Shown here in pieces: positions 14,373 to 22,419 of a stretch of DNA of 64,000 nt. The notes under the pieces were generated by a model. The model did no database searches and was not told the DNA's origin. It saw only the letters and a list, made by a program, of their open reading frames with translations. Every line of letters begins with the position of its first letter. Position 1 is the first letter of the stretch. The position numbers and the translations under genes were made by a program. The DNA is taken from contig NZ_JABFDH010000001.1 of assembly GCF_013403975.1 (NCBI RefSeq), positions 124,001 through 188,000 on the forward strand, in the 5' to 3' direction. This DNA is from Winogradskyella ursingii. Its GTDB lineage: Bacteria; Bacteroidota; Bacteroidia; Flavobacteriales; Flavobacteriaceae.

Positions 14373-15533
14373 TTAGACAACCTTTAACGTAATCTGTATT
14401 GTTGTGCCTTTTCCTATTTCAGAACTCAATACTTTAATTCGGCCTTTGTGGTAATCTTGAATAATGCGCTTGGCTAAAGATAGGCCAAGTCCCCAACCGC
14501 GTTTTTTAGTAGTAAAACCAGGTTCAAAAATCTTATTGAATTGGGACTTCGGTATCCCTTTTCCCGTATCCGAAATATTTATTACAACATGTTTCTCAGT
14601 TTGAAACAATTCCAGTTTCAAATCACCTTTTCCCTTCATGGCATCAATGGCATTTTTTACCAAGTTTTCAATCGTCCAGCTGTATAGCTGTGGATTGAGA
14701 TTTACTGTGATTTTTTTATTTGGAATGGTACTTTCAAAATTAATAAGCTTCGAAGACCTAGCTTTTAAGTACTCATATGATGAAGCAGTTACTTCAACAA
14801 TATCTAATGGAATTAGTGTTGGTGCTGAGCCAATTTTGCTAAAGCGTTCGGTAATGGTTTGCAAACGATCTACGTCTTTTTCAATTTCAACAATGTAGTC
14901 TGGGTTAACGTTTTCGGATTTTAATATTTCCGTCCAACCCACCAACGAGGACAACGGAGTGCCAATTTGATGTGCAGTTTCCTTAGCCATACCTGTCCAA
15001 AGCTTATTCTGTTCGGCAATTTTTGTACTTCTATAAAAGAAGTAGGCTACTGCGCCAAACAAGAAAATTATAAGCATTAAGGCTAATGGATAATATTTTA
15101 ATTTATTCAGCAAAGGAGAATTACCATAGTAAATGGTCTGGATAAGTCTATCCTGCAATCGTACCTCAATGGGTTGGTTTTCACTTGAGAATTTCTCAAT
15201 GAGTCGGTCAACAGTTAGAGAATCTTCTAAAACTCTATCTTCTATATTGAGAGAATTATTTAAGGTCCCATCACTATTAATAACCAACATAGGAGTGCTG
15301 GTGGTCATTTCTGTAAGAACGTGCGATGTAACACTATTTACATCTTCATCTAAATTGTCAATATTCTTAAGAAAATCAATTTGGGCCACAGACCAAGTTC
15401 TCATTTTAACGCGTTCTTCTGCTTTAAATTTTTGAAAGAAGGTGTACGTATTCCAAAGTATGAGGGAAATAATAATAAATGAAGAGATAATGATCATCCA
15501 GCGGATGACATTTCGGTTAGCGCTCAAGGTCAT
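14373..15533 (-). CDS. Orphan sensor histidine kinase
   Basis: 386 aa. Two membrane segments (residues about 10-32 and 148-168) enclose a periplasmic sensor region of about 110 residues without a recognised domain. The dimerisation/phosphoacceptor motif is KETAHQIGTPLSSLVGW with His at 188. The ATPase domain has the N box NLVKNAIDAM, G1 DTGKGIPKS and G2 GWGLGLSLAKRII. There is no adjacent response regulator, so its partner is elsewhere. The signal is unknown. TPLSS after the His is the variant common in Bacteroidota kinases. Confidence 0.9.
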   Translation of the reverse strand: MTLSANRNVIRWMIIISSFIIISLILWNTYTFFQKFKAEERVKMRTWSVAQIDFLKNIDNLDEDVNSVTSHVLTEMTTSTPMLVINSDGTLNNSLNIEDRVLEDSLTVDRLIEKFSSENQPIEVRLQDRLIQTIYYGNSPLLNKLKYYPLALMLIIFLFGAVAYFFYRSTKIAEQNKLWTGMAKETAHQIGTPLSSLVGWTEILKSENVNPDYIVEIEKDVDRLQTITERFSKIGSAPTLIPLDIVEVTASSYEYLKARSSKLINFESTIPNKKITVNLNPQLYSWTIENLVKNAIDAMKGKGDLKLELFQTEKHVVINISDTGKGIPKSQFNKIFEPGFTTKKRGWGLGLSLAKRIIQDYHKGRIKVLSSEIGKGTTIQITLKVV

Positions 15534-15610
15534 TGGTCAGTGCAATTTCTAATTTTAAATATAATGTAAATATGTTGATATTATTGTTTCAATCTCTCTG
15601 TAAAATACTT

Positions 15611-15639
15611 TTGGCTGCGGCCTAATATATTTATCTTTG
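15611..15639 (+). promoter_or_regulatory. Promoter of the flavin reductase-like gene
   Basis: TTG (15611-15613), an 18-bp spacer and TATCTTTG (15632-15639) match the Flavobacterium promoter consensus; the predicted start near 15644 leaves a 15-nt leader before the ATG at 15659. Confidence 0.6.
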
Positions 15640-15658
15640 TTCAAAATCAGTCCAATAC

Positions 15659-16528
15659 ATGATTTCACTAGCACCAAAAGACCTATCCACAGGTAAATTA
15701 CATGGTTATTTATTGCATGCCGTTGCGCCCAGACCTATTGCTTTTGCGAGCACTATAGATGCAAAGGGAGCGCCTAATTTGTCACCCTTCAGTTTTTTTA
15801 ATGTGTTTAGTGCCAATCCGCCAATCTTAATTTTTTCGCCTGCAAGACGTGTTAGGGATAATACCACAAAACATACATTGCAAAATGTTGAAAATGTGAA
15901 AGAGGTTGTGATCAACGTGGTGAATTATGATATTGTACACCAAATGTCTTTGAGCAGTACCGAGTACCCAGATGGTGTTAACGAATTTGAAAAAGCTGGA
16001 TTAACTATGCTGGCTTCAGACGAAATAAAACCATTTAGAGTTGCGGAATCCCCAGTTCAATTTGAATGCAAAGTAAATGAGATTATAAACCTTGGTAAAG
16101 AGGGAGGTGCTGGAAATTTGGTAATTTGTGAAGTCGTTAAAATTCATATTTCGGAAGATGTTTTAAACGAAGACGATACCATAAATCAAGAAGCTTTGGA
16201 TTTGGTGGCAAGAGCAGGAGGAAGTTATTACAGCAGAGCGAAAAAAGGATTTTTTGAAATCCCAAAACCATTGCAAAATCTTGGTATTGGAGTAGATAAC
16301 ATTCCAGAGGATATACGTAATAGCATGATTTTAACAGGCAATAATCTGGGTATGTTAGCAAATGTTGAAAACCTGCCAAATAAAGAAGAGATTAATAGTT
16401 TTATTGATAATTTAAGTGAGCGTTATCCAGATATAAAAACAGCTTCACACAGAAAAAGGCATAAGCTCGCCCAAAATTATTTGAGCTATGGAGACGTAGA
16501 AAGTGCGTGGAAGTTATTACTTTCGTAA
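15659..16528 (+). CDS. Flavin reductase-like (split-barrel FMN-binding) protein
   Basis: 289 aa. The N-terminal 190 residues form the flavin reductase-like FMN-binding barrel: VAPRPIAFASTIDAKGAPNL, SPFSFFNVFSANPPILIFSP (substrate/FMN loop), VVINVVNYDI, FECKVNEIINLG and LVICEVVKIHI. The last 80 residues are an extra helical region found in the Bacteroidota members. Such proteins reduce FMN/FAD or bind it for oxidoreduction; the partner is unknown. A single gene with its own promoter. Confidence 0.82.
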   Translation: MISLAPKDLSTGKLHGYLLHAVAPRPIAFASTIDAKGAPNLSPFSFFNVFSANPPILIFSPARRVRDNTTKHTLQNVENVKEVVINVVNYDIVHQMSLSSTEYPDGVNEFEKAGLTMLASDEIKPFRVAESPVQFECKVNEIINLGKEGGAGNLVICEVVKIHISEDVLNEDDTINQEALDLVARAGGSYYSRAKKGFFEIPKPLQNLGIGVDNIPEDIRNSMILTGNNLGMLANVENLPNKEEINSFIDNLSERYPDIKTASHRKRHKLAQNYLSYGDVESAWKLLLS

Positions 16529-16571
16529 ACTTAAAATACATATACATTAAATAATAATAGATTAAGCAAAA

Positions 16572-16949
16572 ATGGAAGTACAAGGACGAATTAAAATGGT
16601 TGGTGAGACACAAACTTTTGGTAGCAATGGTTTTAGAAAGAGAGAAGTAGTAGTGACTACAGAAGAGCAATACCCACAACATATTATGGTTGAATTTGTT
16701 CAGGACAAAACCGAATTATTAAATAATTTTAAGGAAGGCCAGCAAGTTAAAATTAACATTAACCTAAGAGGGAGAGAGTGGGTAAATCCACAAGGTGAGA
16801 CAAAATATTTTAACTCTATACAGGGCTGGAGAATTGAAGCTTTACAACCTGCAGCAGCTAGTGGAGATATGCCACCAGTTCCACCAACAGAGGCTTTTGA
16901 GCCTATGAGCGATCTAAATGAAGACGACCACGATGACTTGCCATTTTAA
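16572..16949 (+). CDS. DUF3127 protein with SSB-like C-terminal tip
   Basis: 125 aa. Residues 1-95 are one small beta-rich, OB-like domain (VQGRIKMVGETQTFG, FRKREVVVTTEEQYPQHIMV, INLRGREWVNPQGETKYFNS) typical of DUF3127. After a Pro/Ala-rich linker it ends DLNEDDHDDLPF. That acidic tail with a final D-D-L-P-F is very close to the DDDIPF tip by which single-stranded DNA-binding protein recruits repair and replication enzymes. A DNA-binding role is therefore plausible but inferred. Followed by a strong terminator. Confidence 0.8.
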   Translation: MEVQGRIKMVGETQTFGSNGFRKREVVVTTEEQYPQHIMVEFVQDKTELLNNFKEGQQVKININLRGREWVNPQGETKYFNSIQGWRIEALQPAAASGDMPPVPPTEAFEPMSDLNEDDHDDLPF

Positions 16950-16973
16950 TGTGGCAATAACATGATAATTTAC

Positions 16974-17008
16974 AAGACTTGTTTTATTTTTAAAGCAAGT
17001 CTTTTTTT
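16974..17008 (+). terminator. Terminator after the DUF3127 gene
   Basis: AAGACTTG (16974-16981) pairs with CAAGTCTT (16996-17003) and is followed by TTTTT. Confidence 0.75.
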
Positions 17009-17013
17009 ATGGA

Positions 17014-17044
17014 TAAAAAAAGCCCTGATGGTTAATCAGGACTT
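17014..17044 (-). terminator. Back-to-back terminator facing the minus strand
   Basis: On the minus strand AAGTCCTGAT / ATCAGGGCTT forms a stem with loop TAACC and is followed by a run of T. The T-run and the A-run of the two neighbouring terminators are themselves complementary. No annotated minus-strand gene ends here. Confidence 0.5.
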
Positions 17045-17220
17045 AATATTGTGGTTTTAGGTTTGACTTTTAGAAACAATCTAGAAAAAAGCAATGATGA
17101 ATAAAAATTTATTTCTTAATAAGTCAACTCAAATATCATCAAAAATCCATTAGTATCAAAATCAAAAATTGCTTTTAATACCATTAGTACTATAAGCTTA
17201 TAATGTAATTAAACCAAATA

Positions 17221-17844
17221 ATGCATTTTTTGAATCAGAAAATAGAATTTCCAGATGTGTCTGAAGCTACTTTTGACGGACTCTTGGCCGTAGGAGGCGA
17301 TTTGTCCACAGAGCGATTGATGCATGCTTACAAAAATGGAATTTTTCCGTGGTTTGATGCACAAGAACCCATATTATGGTGGTCTCCAGATCCACGCTTC
17401 GTATTGTTTCCACAAGATTTAAGAGTGTCAAAAAGCATGAAAAAAATATTGAAACAAGGTAATTTTGAGGTGACAAAAAATACAGCTTTTGAGCAAGTTA
17501 TTACAAACTGTGCAAAGGCAAAACGAAAAGGTCAGCACGGTACATGGATCACTGAAGATATGCAACAAGCCTACATAAATATGCACGAACTTGGTCTTGC
17601 AACTTCGGTTGAGGTTTGGCAGAATAATGAATTGGTTGGTGGGCTCTACGGTGTAGACTTAAAAAACATGGTTTTTTGCGGTGAAAGTATGTTCGCCAAA
17701 GTGAGTAATGCAAGTAAGGTTGCTTTTATTACCTTGGTACAAGAATCAGATTATAAATTAATTGATTGCCAATTACATACTCGTCATTTAGAGAGTTTGG
17801 GTGGCAAACATATACCAAGAGCAGAATTTTTACTTTATCTGTAA
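17221..17844 (+). CDS. aat: Leucyl/phenylalanyl-tRNA-protein transferase
   Basis: 207 aa, usual length. Transfers Leu or Phe from tRNA to N-terminal Lys/Arg of proteins, creating N-degrons for ClpS/ClpAP. Signature segments: GLLAVGGDLSTERLMHAYKN, GIFPWFDAQEPILWWSPDPR, FVLFPQDLRVSKSMKK, GTWITEDMQQAY, SVEVWQNNELVGGLYGVDL and FCGESMFAKVSNASKVA. The start at 17221 gives the expected MHFLNQKIEFPD. No operon partner. Confidence 0.96.
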   Translation: MHFLNQKIEFPDVSEATFDGLLAVGGDLSTERLMHAYKNGIFPWFDAQEPILWWSPDPRFVLFPQDLRVSKSMKKILKQGNFEVTKNTAFEQVITNCAKAKRKGQHGTWITEDMQQAYINMHELGLATSVEVWQNNELVGGLYGVDLKNMVFCGESMFAKVSNASKVAFITLVQESDYKLIDCQLHTRHLESLGGKHIPRAEFLLYL

Positions 17845-17900
17845 ATGTCTATTTGAGAATCAAAGATTGCCATGCGGCTTAATGATTTGTAAACAAATCT

Positions 17901-18464
17901 TTAAACTTTATCGTATCTAAAACAAGACACCTCATGATCATTTACCATTCCTGTGGCTTGCATGTGTGCATAGATAACGGTTGAGCCTACAAATTTGAAA
18001 CCTCGTTTTTTTAAATCTTTACTTATAGAGTCGCTCAACGCGGTATTTGCTGGAGCATTCTTGTAATTTTTCCATTCGTTTTTAATAGGTTTACCGTCTA
18101 CAAAATTCCAAATGTATTTTGAAAAAGAACCAAATTCATCTTGAATTTTCATAAAAGCTTGCGCATTGGTAACCGTGGCATTTACTTTTAATTTATTTCT
18201 AATAATGCCTTCATTATTAAGTAGCTCATCAATTTTTGGCTGTTTATATTTCGATATTTTTTTATAATTAAAATTGTCAAATGCGGTTCTGAAATTTTCG
18301 CGTTTTCTTAAAATTGTAATCCAGCTCAAGCCTGCTTGGAACGTTTCTAGGATCAAAAATTCGAACAAAGTATCGTCGTCATAAACAGGAACGCCCCATT
18401 CCGTATCGTGATAGGCTTCATACAAATCGTCACCGACGCACCAACCGCATCTATTTTTAGTCAT
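17901..18464 (-). CDS. tag: DNA-3-methyladenine glycosylase I
   Basis: 187 aa from the ATG at 18464; a frame open to 18500 lacks the family start. Removes 3-methyladenine from alkylated DNA. It has RCGWCVGDDLYEAYHDTEWG at the N terminus (first zinc Cys, substrate pocket Glu in HDTEWG), FEFLILETFQAGLSW with the HhH region, and the C-terminal HEVSCF with zinc His and Cys. Its start overlaps the upstream small membrane protein by 8 bp, so the two are coupled. Confidence 0.95.
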   Translation of the reverse strand: MTKNRCGWCVGDDLYEAYHDTEWGVPVYDDDTLFEFLILETFQAGLSWITILRKRENFRTAFDNFNYKKISKYKQPKIDELLNNEGIIRNKLKVNATVTNAQAFMKIQDEFGSFSKYIWNFVDGKPIKNEWKNYKNAPANTALSDSISKDLKKRGFKFVGSTVIYAHMQATGMVNDHEVSCFRYDKV

Positions 18465-18660
18465 TATTTTTTGAATTATTCTTTTGAAGATATTCACCAA
18501 CCCTTACCAGAATATAAAGAATCGCTAAAATATATGATATATCAAAGAGGTTGTAATTTTCCGTTATAGGCCGGTTTTCTATAAATCCGAGATATTTTCC
18601 CGCAACCAAAAAGAGAAAAAGTAAAATTAGAATGGCTTTTGTAATTCTAAAAAAATTCAA
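18457..18660 (-). CDS. Small two-helix membrane protein
   Basis: 67 aa, two hydrophobic segments (AILILLFLFLVAGKYLGF and ISYILAILYILVRVGEYL), basic/Asn-rich tail. The start would be TTG at 18660, as the frame has no ATG before its end. The stop is 8 bp inside tag, so it is likely the first gene of the same transcript. No function known; moderate doubt whether it is translated. Confidence 0.5.
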   Translation of the reverse strand: MNFFRITKAILILLFLFLVAGKYLGFIENRPITENYNLFDISYILAILYILVRVGEYLQKNNSKNND

Positions 18661-18697
18661 AATGTAAGAAGTTTAAAATTATACTACTAAGGTAACA

Positions 18698-18735
18698 ACT
18701 GTTGCACAAAAAATGGCAACAGTACTTTAAATTTG
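18698..18735 (+). promoter_or_regulatory. Promoter with embedded palindrome before the thioredoxin-like gene
   Basis: TTG (18702-18704), a 23-bp spacer and TAAATTTG (18728-18735) make a promoter; the -7 box ends 4 nt before the ATG at 18740, predicting a leaderless mRNA. A perfect inverted repeat ACTGTTGC / GCAACAGT (18698-18705, 18716-18723) with a 10-bp centre covers the -33 box and part of the spacer, as a repressor operator would. Confidence 0.45.
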
Positions 18736-18739
18736 CAAT

Positions 18740-19357
18740 ATGGATATTATACAAAATACAAAACAACAGGAAATTATATTAAAAAGTTTTGAAAATAGCA
18801 TGAGCTATGCAGCTTATAGAGCATTGGTTATAAGAATGGTTAAAGACAATTCAACTACCGGAAGTGAGAAGACAGAAGCATTAATCAATTATACATTACT
18901 CAATGAAAGACGCATGAGGCGTTGGGAAAAAACGGTTAAAATTTCTGAGGCTGACAAAGCGTTTATTGAAAATTATAGTAAAAAAATAATATGGTTGGTC
19001 ATTACAGAAAGTTGGTGTGGTGATGCTGCACACATAATGCCTTTGATCAACAAAGTAGCAGAATTGAATGCTAATATTGATTATAAAGTCGTTTTGAGAG
19101 ATGAAAATGAAGCGTTAATGTCTGAGTTTTTAACAAACGGCAACAGGTCAATTCCTAAATTGATAATGCTCGACGCAGCAACTAATGAAGTATTAAATAC
19201 GTTTGGACCAAGACCAACAGTCGCGACAAAAATGGTGTATAATTACAAAACCTTGCACGGACAATTATCGCCAGAATTTAAAGAAGATTTGCAACGGTGG
19301 TACAATAAAGACAAAGGCAAATCTATAATTGCAGATTTATTGAAATTACTTCAATAA
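18740..19357 (+). CDS. Thioredoxin-fold protein with single active-site Cys
   Basis: 205 aa, no signal peptide. A helical N-terminal region of about 80 residues precedes a thioredoxin-like core: IIWLVITESWCGDAAHIMP has Cys93 at the position of the first CxxC Cys, followed by G-D-A so that the second Cys is missing; NRSIPKLIMLD carries the cis-Pro. It can form mixed disulfides or a sulfenic acid but cannot do the usual dithiol exchange alone. Belongs to the thioredoxin_9-like cytosolic group in Bacteroidota. Target unknown. Confidence 0.75.
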   Translation: MDIIQNTKQQEIILKSFENSMSYAAYRALVIRMVKDNSTTGSEKTEALINYTLLNERRMRRWEKTVKISEADKAFIENYSKKIIWLVITESWCGDAAHIMPLINKVAELNANIDYKVVLRDENEALMSEFLTNGNRSIPKLIMLDAATNEVLNTFGPRPTVATKMVYNYKTLHGQLSPEFKEDLQRWYNKDKGKSIIADLLKLLQ

Positions 19358-19365
19358 CTGAACAA

Positions 19366-20100
19366 TTAGCTTTTTCTTTTAAAAAGAAAGGTAATTGTTC
19401 CTATTTGTGAAGACTTACTCGAAGCATCAAAACTTACCGATTTAGCATACTCTTTGGCGTGATCGATCAGACATTGATTATTGGAATTTGAAGCACCGTT
19501 CACAGAAGCATCTACAACATTTCCAGAACCATTTACCTCTATAGTTATTACTATTTTACCACCATCTTCACACAGATAACGTGGGGTTTTATAGCTTTGA
19601 AGCGTACGACCTTTTAAAGAATAGGTCAGTGTGCTTTTAGCTTTGGCATGTTCGGCAGCTTGCTTTTTATTATCCAAGCGTTTTTTTAGTTCTTCTTGAA
19701 GTTGCTTATATGACGATGTTTCTTCGGCTTTTAGAGCATAAGCATTACCGTTGGAATAAGATTTATTAAGACTTGTTTCTTCCAATAATTCTTCGGTCTC
19801 TTCAGTTTCAGTTTTGGTAGTACGTTCAAAATCGCTTGGGTTAACGGTTCTGAAATTGCGCATCATTTCTTTGTATTCTTGATCTTCGTTAAAGGCCTTA
19901 TTAGAAGCAATAGCTTGAGTTTCCTGTACTTCCTTAACAAGTTCTTCTTCTGTCTTTTCGGGTTCGGGATCAAGCTCGTAATAGCTTTCGGTAATAAATT
20001 TACTTTGTTTGGTTAGGCTAATACTAAACATGCTTAGAACCACAATTCCTGCAATGAGAAACGTGATAATTAGGGCTTTATGTCGTTCAATCCAATTCAA
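19366..20100 (-). CDS. TonB-like energy transducer family protein
   Basis: 244 aa. One N-terminal membrane anchor (ALIITFLIAGIVVLSMFSIS), a long Glu/Lys/Thr-rich periplasmic region instead of the Pro-rich spacer, and a C-terminal domain KIVITIEVNGSGNVVDASVN...IGTITFLFKRK that resembles the TonB C-terminal beta-alpha-beta fold. No exbB or exbD gene is near. It might energise receptors or be a cell-envelope protein that borrowed the fold. The start is TTG at 20100; no ATG precedes the membrane helix. Confidence 0.6.
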   Translation of the reverse strand: MNWIERHKALIITFLIAGIVVLSMFSISLTKQSKFITESYYELDPEPEKTEEELVKEVQETQAIASNKAFNEDQEYKEMMRNFRTVNPSDFERTTKTETEETEELLEETSLNKSYSNGNAYALKAEETSSYKQLQEELKKRLDNKKQAAEHAKAKSTLTYSLKGRTLQSYKTPRYLCEDGGKIVITIEVNGSGNVVDASVNGASNSNNQCLIDHAKEYAKSVSFDASSKSSQIGTITFLFKRKS

Positions 20101-20182
20101 AAAAAATAAGTATGCTTAGTAATCAATATACGAATATACTCTCTAAAAAGTTTAAATTACAATATTAAACCCTTGTTAAAAG

Positions 20183-20878
20183 CTAAAAAGCAGGAAGATT
20201 TTGAATGAACTCTTCTGGGCTCAACGCCTCGTTAACAGTGAATTCTCCTATACGTGTTCGTCTTAATTCTGCTAAATGTGCTCCAGAATTTAGCGCTTTT
20301 CCGAAATCATGTGCCAAGGACCTAATATACGTGCCTTTGCTGCAAACAACTTTGAATTGTAGATTGTTATTGTTGATATTTGTAATCTCAAAAGAAGAAA
20401 TCTCAACCTCTCGAGATTTAATTTCGACTTCTTCACCAGCACGAGCAAATTCATACAAACGTTTACCATCTTTTTTTATAGCAGAAAAAACTGGTGGAAA
20501 TTGCTGAATTTTTCCAATAAATTGATTTGTGGTCTTATAAATTAAATCTTCAGTAATATGTTCAGTAGAAAATGTCTGGTCAATTTCTGTTTCCTGATCA
20601 AAGGATGGTGTTGTGCTTCCTAAAACAAAGGTTCCTGTGTATTCCTTTTCCTGACCTTGAAAGGTGTTAATTTGCTTAGTCATTTTGCCTGTGCAAATAA
20701 TTAACAAACCAGTAGCCAAAGGGTCTAACGTACCAGCATGCCCAACCTTAATTTTTTTGATGTTGAAAGCTTGACGGATTGCCCAACGCAATTTATTGAC
20801 GGCCTGAAATGATGTCCAATGTAGTGGTTTGTCTATTAATAAGACCTGGCCATTTTTAAAATCTTCTTCTGTTTTCAT
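20183..20878 (-). CDS. truB: tRNA pseudouridine(55) synthase
   Basis: 231 aa from the ATG at 20878, which overlaps the uppP stop by one base (TAATG); the frame open to 20974 is inside uppP. Makes Psi55 in the T loop of tRNAs. It has GQVLLIDKPLHWTSFQAVNK, KVGHAGTLDPLATGLLIICTG with the catalytic Asp in GTLDPLA, the RLYEFARAGEEVE segment and KGTYIRSLAHDFG. The C-terminal PUA domain is absent, as in most Bacteroidota. Confidence 0.96.
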   Translation of the reverse strand: MKTEEDFKNGQVLLIDKPLHWTSFQAVNKLRWAIRQAFNIKKIKVGHAGTLDPLATGLLIICTGKMTKQINTFQGQEKEYTGTFVLGSTTPSFDQETEIDQTFSTEHITEDLIYKTTNQFIGKIQQFPPVFSAIKKDGKRLYEFARAGEEVEIKSREVEISSFEITNINNNNLQFKVVCSKGTYIRSLAHDFGKALNSGAHLAELRRTRIGEFTVNEALSPEEFIQNLPAF

Positions 20879-21669
20879 TATTGTAAAGCCAAGATTACTG
20901 CAGTTGCGCCTACTAATATACAGTAAATGGCAAAATAGGTGAGTTTGCTCCGTTTTACAATTGCAATCATCCATGTGCAGGCAAATAATCCAGCTATAAA
21001 GGCAGCTACAAAACCTACACTTAAATATGTAAAACTGCTGCTATTGTAAGTCAAATCTCCTGTTAGGATATCCTTGGCAATTTTACCAAAGATTAAAGGT
21101 ACAACCATTAAAAATGAAAAACGGGCCGCTTTGGTTTTGTCAATTCCCAATAGTACAGATGTAGAGATAGTAGCACCTGAGCGAGAGATACCTGGTAGCA
21201 TAGCGACTCCCTGTGCTATTCCGATAATAAGTGCATGCCAAAACCCAACTTTTTTCTCTGTGCTTTTGGCTCTATCTGCTAAAATTAATAGTAGTGCGGT
21301 AAAAATAAGCATGATGCCAACCAGCAAAATGTTTCCACCAAAAAACTGCTCAAAAGTAGCTTCATAATTATAGCCTATTATTGCAGCGGGTATCATGGAA
21401 ATGATAATTTTTAAAACAAACTGAGTGTCGTCATTCCATTTAAATGAAAATAATCCCTTAATAATATCCCAAACGTCTTTTCTGAAAACTACAATAGTGC
21501 TTAATGCTGTCGCAAAATGAAGAACAACAGTAAATAAAAGACTTTCTTCGGGTACGGATGTATCACCAAGAATGGCTTTGCCAATTTCGAGATGACCACT
21601 CGATGAAACTGGTAAGAACTCAGTAAGTCCTTGAATAATTCCTAAAATTAATGCGTCTAAAATTTCCAT
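20878..21669 (-). CDS. uppP: Undecaprenyl-diphosphatase
   Basis: 263 aa, about eight membrane segments. Dephosphorylates undecaprenyl diphosphate to recycle the lipid carrier of peptidoglycan and O-antigen synthesis. Motifs: GIIQGLTEFLPVSSSGHLEI (EGxTEFLPVSSTGH type) and IGIAQGVAMLPGISRSGATI (PGxSRSGATI). Part of the conserved row ftsX - lipoprotein - DUF3098 - uppP - truB, but it also has a promoter of its own with leaderless geometry. Confidence 0.96.
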   Translation of the reverse strand: MEILDALILGIIQGLTEFLPVSSSGHLEIGKAILGDTSVPEESLLFTVVLHFATALSTIVVFRKDVWDIIKGLFSFKWNDDTQFVLKIIISMIPAAIIGYNYEATFEQFFGGNILLVGIMLIFTALLLILADRAKSTEKKVGFWHALIIGIAQGVAMLPGISRSGATISTSVLLGIDKTKAARFSFLMVVPLIFGKIAKDILTGDLTYNSSSFTYLSVGFVAAFIAGLFACTWMIAIVKRSKLTYFAIYCILVGATAVILALQ

Positions 21670-21673
21670 GGGG

Positions 21674-21708
21674 CAAAAGTATCAGTTAGAGTAACGATAC
21701 GTTGCAAA
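21674..21708 (-). promoter_or_regulatory. Promoter of uppP-truB, leaderless geometry
   Basis: Minus-strand TTTG (21708-21705), 23-bp spacer, then TACTTTTG (21681-21674), both perfect; four C follow and then the uppP ATG, so +1 should be at the start codon. Confidence 0.55.
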
Positions 21709-21725
21709 TGTAAGTAAAATGAATG

Positions 21726-21989
21726 TTAATTTTTTGTGTTCTTATTTGGACTCAAAAGTATGGCATATACTTGGATGCCAAATCCAATAAGCACAAGAGT
21801 TGGAGCTAGTCTAATACGTCTCCAGCTAAAGATTGATGGGTCAAAAACATTTGGATCATCACTGCCTCCACCTGCCATGAGTATAAAACCTACAGCAATT
21901 AAGGCCAAACCTATAAACAGCCATTTGTAATTTTTCTTACCGAAAATGAATTCGGGCTTAGCGTCTTGTTTTCGTTTTTGTTCTCCCAC
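21726..21989 (-). CDS. DUF3098 small membrane protein
   Basis: 87 aa with GTG start at 21989. Two membrane helices (WLFIGLALIAVGFILMAGGG and LAPTLVLIGFGIQVYAILL) joined by DDPNVFDPSIFSWRRIRLAP, the conserved DUF3098 linker. Always found between ftsX and uppP in Bacteroidota, so a role with cell-wall synthesis at division is likely but untested. It starts 8 bp after the upstream lipoprotein gene. Confidence 0.85.
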   Translation of the reverse strand: MGEQKRKQDAKPEFIFGKKNYKWLFIGLALIAVGFILMAGGGSDDPNVFDPSIFSWRRIRLAPTLVLIGFGIQVYAILLSPNKNTKN

Positions 21990-21997
21990 CTCAGTTA

Positions 21998-22360
21998 TTA
22001 GTTTTTGAATTCCGTATAAATAATCTCATCTCCTAAAGTCATTTGCGAAATGTGTTCTGAGGTAATTCCGCCCACAACCTTAGCTAAATGCAAAGTAACG
22101 GTTTTATTTAAAACTTTGGCGTTAAGGGAATCTAAATTTAAACCTTGCTCCAAACCTCTGTTAATATAATAGAAATCCGAACCGTTATCGTGAAAAACAA
22201 TATCGGAACTACTTCCTTCTGTTACCTTGGTGATTTTTACACTAACAATAACGCAATCTTCAGGTTTTGGATTTTGAATGACACAAGATTTCAGCATAAA
22301 AGAAAAAGCGAGAATTTGCAATACACTAATTCCTAATTGCATGTAAATCGGTTTTTTCAT
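21998..22360 (-). CDS. Small putative lipoprotein between ftsX and DUF3098
   Basis: 120 aa from the ATG at 22360; the frame continues to 22486 but that part is inside ftsX. N terminus ILAFSFMLKSC resembles a lipobox (LKSC). The rest is a soluble beta-rich domain (VSVKITKVTEGSSSDIVFHD, KVLNKTVTLHLAKVVGGITS). I recognise no family. Alternative ATG at 22393. Confidence 0.6.
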   Translation of the reverse strand: MKKPIYMQLGISVLQILAFSFMLKSCVIQNPKPEDCVIVSVKITKVTEGSSSDIVFHDNGSDFYYINRGLEQGLNLDSLNAKVLNKTVTLHLAKVVGGITSEHISQMTLGDEIIYTEFKN

Positions 22361-22419
22361 TTTGGGTGGTTTACTTTGAAAACGAAAAAACATAAATTTT
22401 ATTTTCAAATATCTAATAC

